Assembly (NCBI GenBank): GCA_029379385.1
Contig: CM055609.1
Coordinates: 806,001 to 870,000, forward strand
DNA: 64,000 bases
DNA from: Quillaja saponaria
Taxonomy: Eukaryota; Streptophyta; Magnoliopsida; Fabales; Quillajaceae
Reading direction: 5' to 3'
Shown: piece after piece, positions 61,182 through 64,000 of the stretch
Layout: every line of letters begins with the position of its first letter
Numbering within the stretch: the stretch's first letter is position 1
Notes under the pieces: model-generated
Told to the model about the DNA's origin: nothing
Database searches by the model: none
Seen by the model: only the letters and a program-made list of their open reading frames with translations
Translations under genes and position numbers: made by a program

Positions 61182-61253
61182 AAAAGAGCCAAGAAACAAA
61201 AACCAGACCCCCTCCTCTCACGATGAGGCCGCGCCTACCAGGAGTGAGGGTCT

Positions 61254-61261
61254 ACTTATAC
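61254..61261 (-). promoter_or_regulatory. TATA-like box of the CSP gene
   Basis: GTATAAGT on the minus strand, about 130 nt before the ATG at 61124; the predicted start is near 61225. The telo-box would then lie inside the 5' UTR. Confidence 0.5.
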
Positions 61262-63065
61262 CCAGATGTATAATTGTGGGTCCCTATAGTTTTTCCTTTT
61301 ATTTTTCTTCTATTTATGGAAAATCCATGCGACGGAGATCGACGGTCAGGGATGTTTTGGATGAATGAATAACGATTAGAGAACGTTGGATTGTAGTATT
61401 TTGTCCAATCCCAAAACTATCTTGAAAATAAAATAATATACAAAAATTGGAATTAGAAAATTAAAATTGAAAATTCATGACAATTTACCAAAAAAAAAAA
61501 TTCAAGAAAACGCTCCTCAAGTGATTAAGAGGATTAAGATTTTGAGTTTTGTTGATTTCAGTTTACAAATTATGATAATTTTAGGTTTCATAAGTGATCG
61601 TAATTTTTTAGTAAGAGTCTTGATATCAATGTGATGAAATGTTTTTTAGATAAAAGAAGATAATAGTAAGACTGTAATATTTTCTGTCAGATAATGATAA
61701 TATAGACACAATATTTCATGCCACAAATTTTAGGATACCTGTCTATGAAAAAAAATAAGAAAACGAAAATTCTATAAGTGATCCAATAAAATAAAAAATT
61801 TCATTCATTTTGGGAACGGACCAAGTTTCATTGTTGGGTATAAAATTTGGTTCAAATGGATACAAAAAATAACACTCTATTTGGGTATTTAAGCTTTTGC
61901 CTGCTCGGATCCAGGTAAGGCCCAAATACCCTCAAGGGTTATCATAAACGTCGGATTAGGTCAGATCCAACACATTTTTATTTATTTATAATAAATTAGT
62001 ATTTACTGGAGTTATTTAGAAGAAAAATAAGTAGTCAAATGAAATCAAAATGAGCATTTATATTATTTAGTATGTATTTAATGATTTAAAAAAAAAAAAT
62101 AGTATTGATTGCAAATGAGAAAAATTAAAAAGTAATGAAAAGTTAAATCTAATTAAATTGCTAAATAAGAAAATGTATACTAAAATAAATCTACTCAACT
62201 ATATATATATATATATATCAAATTCGTTATTATTATAAATTTTGTTACCAAAATTATTGATACTAATTAGATAAAATTGTTTTGGGTTGTTTAATAGGTT
62301 AAAATAGTCATAAATTTAGTTTTTAAAAAGTTAATATGATAATAGATATATTTATTGTACATCATAATATTTAAAATTTAATTTATACGTTAAAATAATA
62401 AAGTAACATTAATATAAAATATGATTACTTACTTAATATTTAATATAAAATATTTCACTAATTAATAATAATAATTTTAGAAATGATTTAGTTTCATCAA
62501 CCGATCCGATCCAAGTTGTAAAATATTGAGTTTTCGTATTCATCTTATTTTTTGGTTGGTTGATTGTCTTAAATGAACCAACAAATTCAGTTTGAAGGAT
62601 CAATTACCCCACTGTAACTTTTTTCTGGGTGGATTTCTACAGAAATTAATTAACCGTTCATTAAAATACTTGGGCCATTCTTGTCCTGTTTCGTATTCAT
62701 CTCCTATATAGAAGTCATCAAGGGAGATTGGGTATTGCTGGGCTGGAATGGATATTGCTTCTTCTTAAAAATACTAAAGGCCTGCCTAGTCCATGTGACA
62801 ATTGTTCGAAGTTAAATCATGATGTTTGTAGGCATGGGAGTGGATGTGCCGATGTCCATTTATGATAGACGTTTTTCTTTTCTTTCACATAACACATGCT
62901 TTAGACATAGCCAGTTGATTAGAAATCGATAGTAACTAATGATTTATGCATAGGGAAATCAGGGAAAGAGTTTTGATTGCATAACAATGGGGGTGCATGT
63001 ATCACTAAAGATTAGATACTATACTGATAAGCATACTATACTCTCAATATATAATAAACACGAGT

Positions 63066-63200
63066 TCTAATCTTAGAATAAGTAATTCTTAGAAACCCAA
63101 GAGATCAAGATTTATTTTTTAATTTTCCTGAAAACACAAATTTCAATTTTAGAAGAAGTAATTATTAGAAACCCAAGATATTAAAATATATTTTTTAAAC
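63066..63200 (+). repeat. Two-copy tandem repeat (~75 bp)
   Basis: Copies near 63066-63122 and 63140-63200 share TTAGAATAAGTAATTCTTAG or TTAGAAGAAGTAATTATTAG, then AAACCCAAGA and an A/T run. No function inferred. Confidence 0.6.
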
Positions 63201-63399
63201 GAGTTTAATTTCTATAACAAATCCATCTTCAGCTCTATTTTGAACTCATTCAAATAAAACAAATCAAACTCAATTTTTTTTCAAAAAAAACTCATAAGCT
63301 CATGAGTCGATTTGTTTAGTAATATCTAATAAATATATTTACTTGCAAAAATCAACCTACATCTTGTTGCCACCCCTGTTTGCAGTCAAGAATGCGAAC

Positions 63400-63945
63400 T
63401 ACCACAGGAAATTAAACAAACGATAATAATAGAAGCCATTTCTCTTTTCTTAAGTAGTTGGTTCGTACCTTAATACTTGCTTTTCATCCTGTTTTTTGCA
63501 CCATTCACTCTCCTGTCAAGTGCTAAAAAATCCACTTAGCTACAATATTTACTGTGAACTGCAGCTCATTTTGCTTGCAAGTATATACTCAGAGCACTGA
63601 GCTTCTGAGCTTGCATAATTCGTGTTGATCAAAATGGAATTTTATTTATATTTGGTGCTTAGTCAGATGGGTATTAATTGCTGTGACAGAAGGGGTTAAC
63701 ATAGTATTCTGAGGTTAAGGAGAAGGTTTATCAGCAATTCAAGCCCCGCTATTTGCCCAGAATAGCTCAGGGAGACCTGCAAAAACCAAAGCTATACAGA
63801 AATTGACAACCAAAATAGACAACTTATAAATGTCTCCCATTTCAAACTGGCAACAATCTCACCCACCGTTAAAGAGTAACAGACTGGACCACAAAGACAC
63901 ATTATGTTTTTAAATAATGAAGATTTCATAATATGGGGGGCTTAG
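63400..63945. repeat. Segmental duplication, right copy
   Basis: Diverged direct copy of 59100-59960. As the left copy lies just 3' of CSP, this may be the 3' side of another, minus-strand CSP paralogue beyond the window's right edge. Nothing past 64000 can be seen. Confidence 0.65.
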
Positions 63946-64000
63946 GTTACAGCTAGACCTTTGAGAAGAAAAAGGAAAGACATAGCCCAAGGTGTCAACT

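Larger units (their letters stand above)
61262..64000. other. Right-edge flank
   Basis: CSP distal promoter and a long AT-rich region with (TA)n at 62201-62218. No gene on either strand. The last 600 bp are the second copy of the DNA 3' of the CSP gene (see 63400-63945). Confidence 0.5.

Noticed and set aside
1..64000. CRISPR arrays, phage, operons, LTR retrotransposons, biosynthetic gene cluster
   Set aside because: Plant nuclear DNA. No regularly spaced repeats, no reverse transcriptase, integrase or transposase frame, and the neighbouring genes have unrelated functions explained by ancestral synteny.

Overview
This is a window of flowering-plant nuclear DNA. The genes are spliced with GT-AG introns, the intergenic DNA is very AT-rich, and the families are plant ones: AUX1/LAX, EXORDIUM-like, nodulin-like MFS, thaumatin-like with a GPI tail, SBT1 subtilase and glycine-rich cold-shock protein. 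The proteins look like those of a core eudicot, probably a rosid. I cannot name the species.

Layout, left to right: a TFIIS N-terminal-domain/DLN-motif nuclear protein (+, 685-3360); an SBT1.6-type subtilase (-, 6697-9030); an ADF5-type actin-depolymerizing factor with a 1-nt frameshift (-, 11210-11726); the proteasome ubiquitin receptor RPN10 in 10 exons (-, 13510-16525); a choline-transporter-like protein (-, 17376-20399); a CYP21-1-type cyclophilin with two extra bases (-, 21381-24560); an EXORDIUM/PHI-1-like protein (+, 26021-26929); about 7.2 kb of tandemly duplicated noncoding DNA carrying a SINE (27.2-34.4 kb); a nodulin-like MFS transporter (+, 35849-40169); a GH10 xylanase-like protein with an antisense tRNA-Glu(CTC) in an intron (+, 41583-44097); two tandem thaumatin-like proteins with GPI-type tails (-, 45223-46581 and 48204-50584); a LAX2-type auxin influx carrier (+, 55639-58356); and a CSP/GRP2 cold-shock-domain zinc-knuckle protein (-, 60468-61124). 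The right edge carries a diverged copy of the DNA that lies 3' of the CSP gene, so a second CSP copy may lie just outside the window.

The genes do not form a pathway; they are an ancestral syntenic block. From memory of Arabidopsis loci, the order interleaves two chromosome 4 runs: At4g34980-34970-34960-34950 (descending) and At4g38630-38640-38650-38660-38670-38680 (ascending). The LAX2-CSP pair also matches At2g21050-At2g21060. Several neighbours share a cell-surface theme: subtilase, EXO-like, GH10, two GPI-TLPs and the auxin carrier.

The points most worth checking are the zipper-like synteny; three single-base insertions in two otherwise intact conserved genes (consensus errors or real lesions); a GC-AG intron in LAX2; the 3.5-kb noncoding tandem duplication with conserved islands; a tRNA-derived SINE with target-site duplications; and a ~183-bp repeat family in an MFS intron. 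I found no sign of a self-contained novel system such as a defence locus or biosynthetic cluster.
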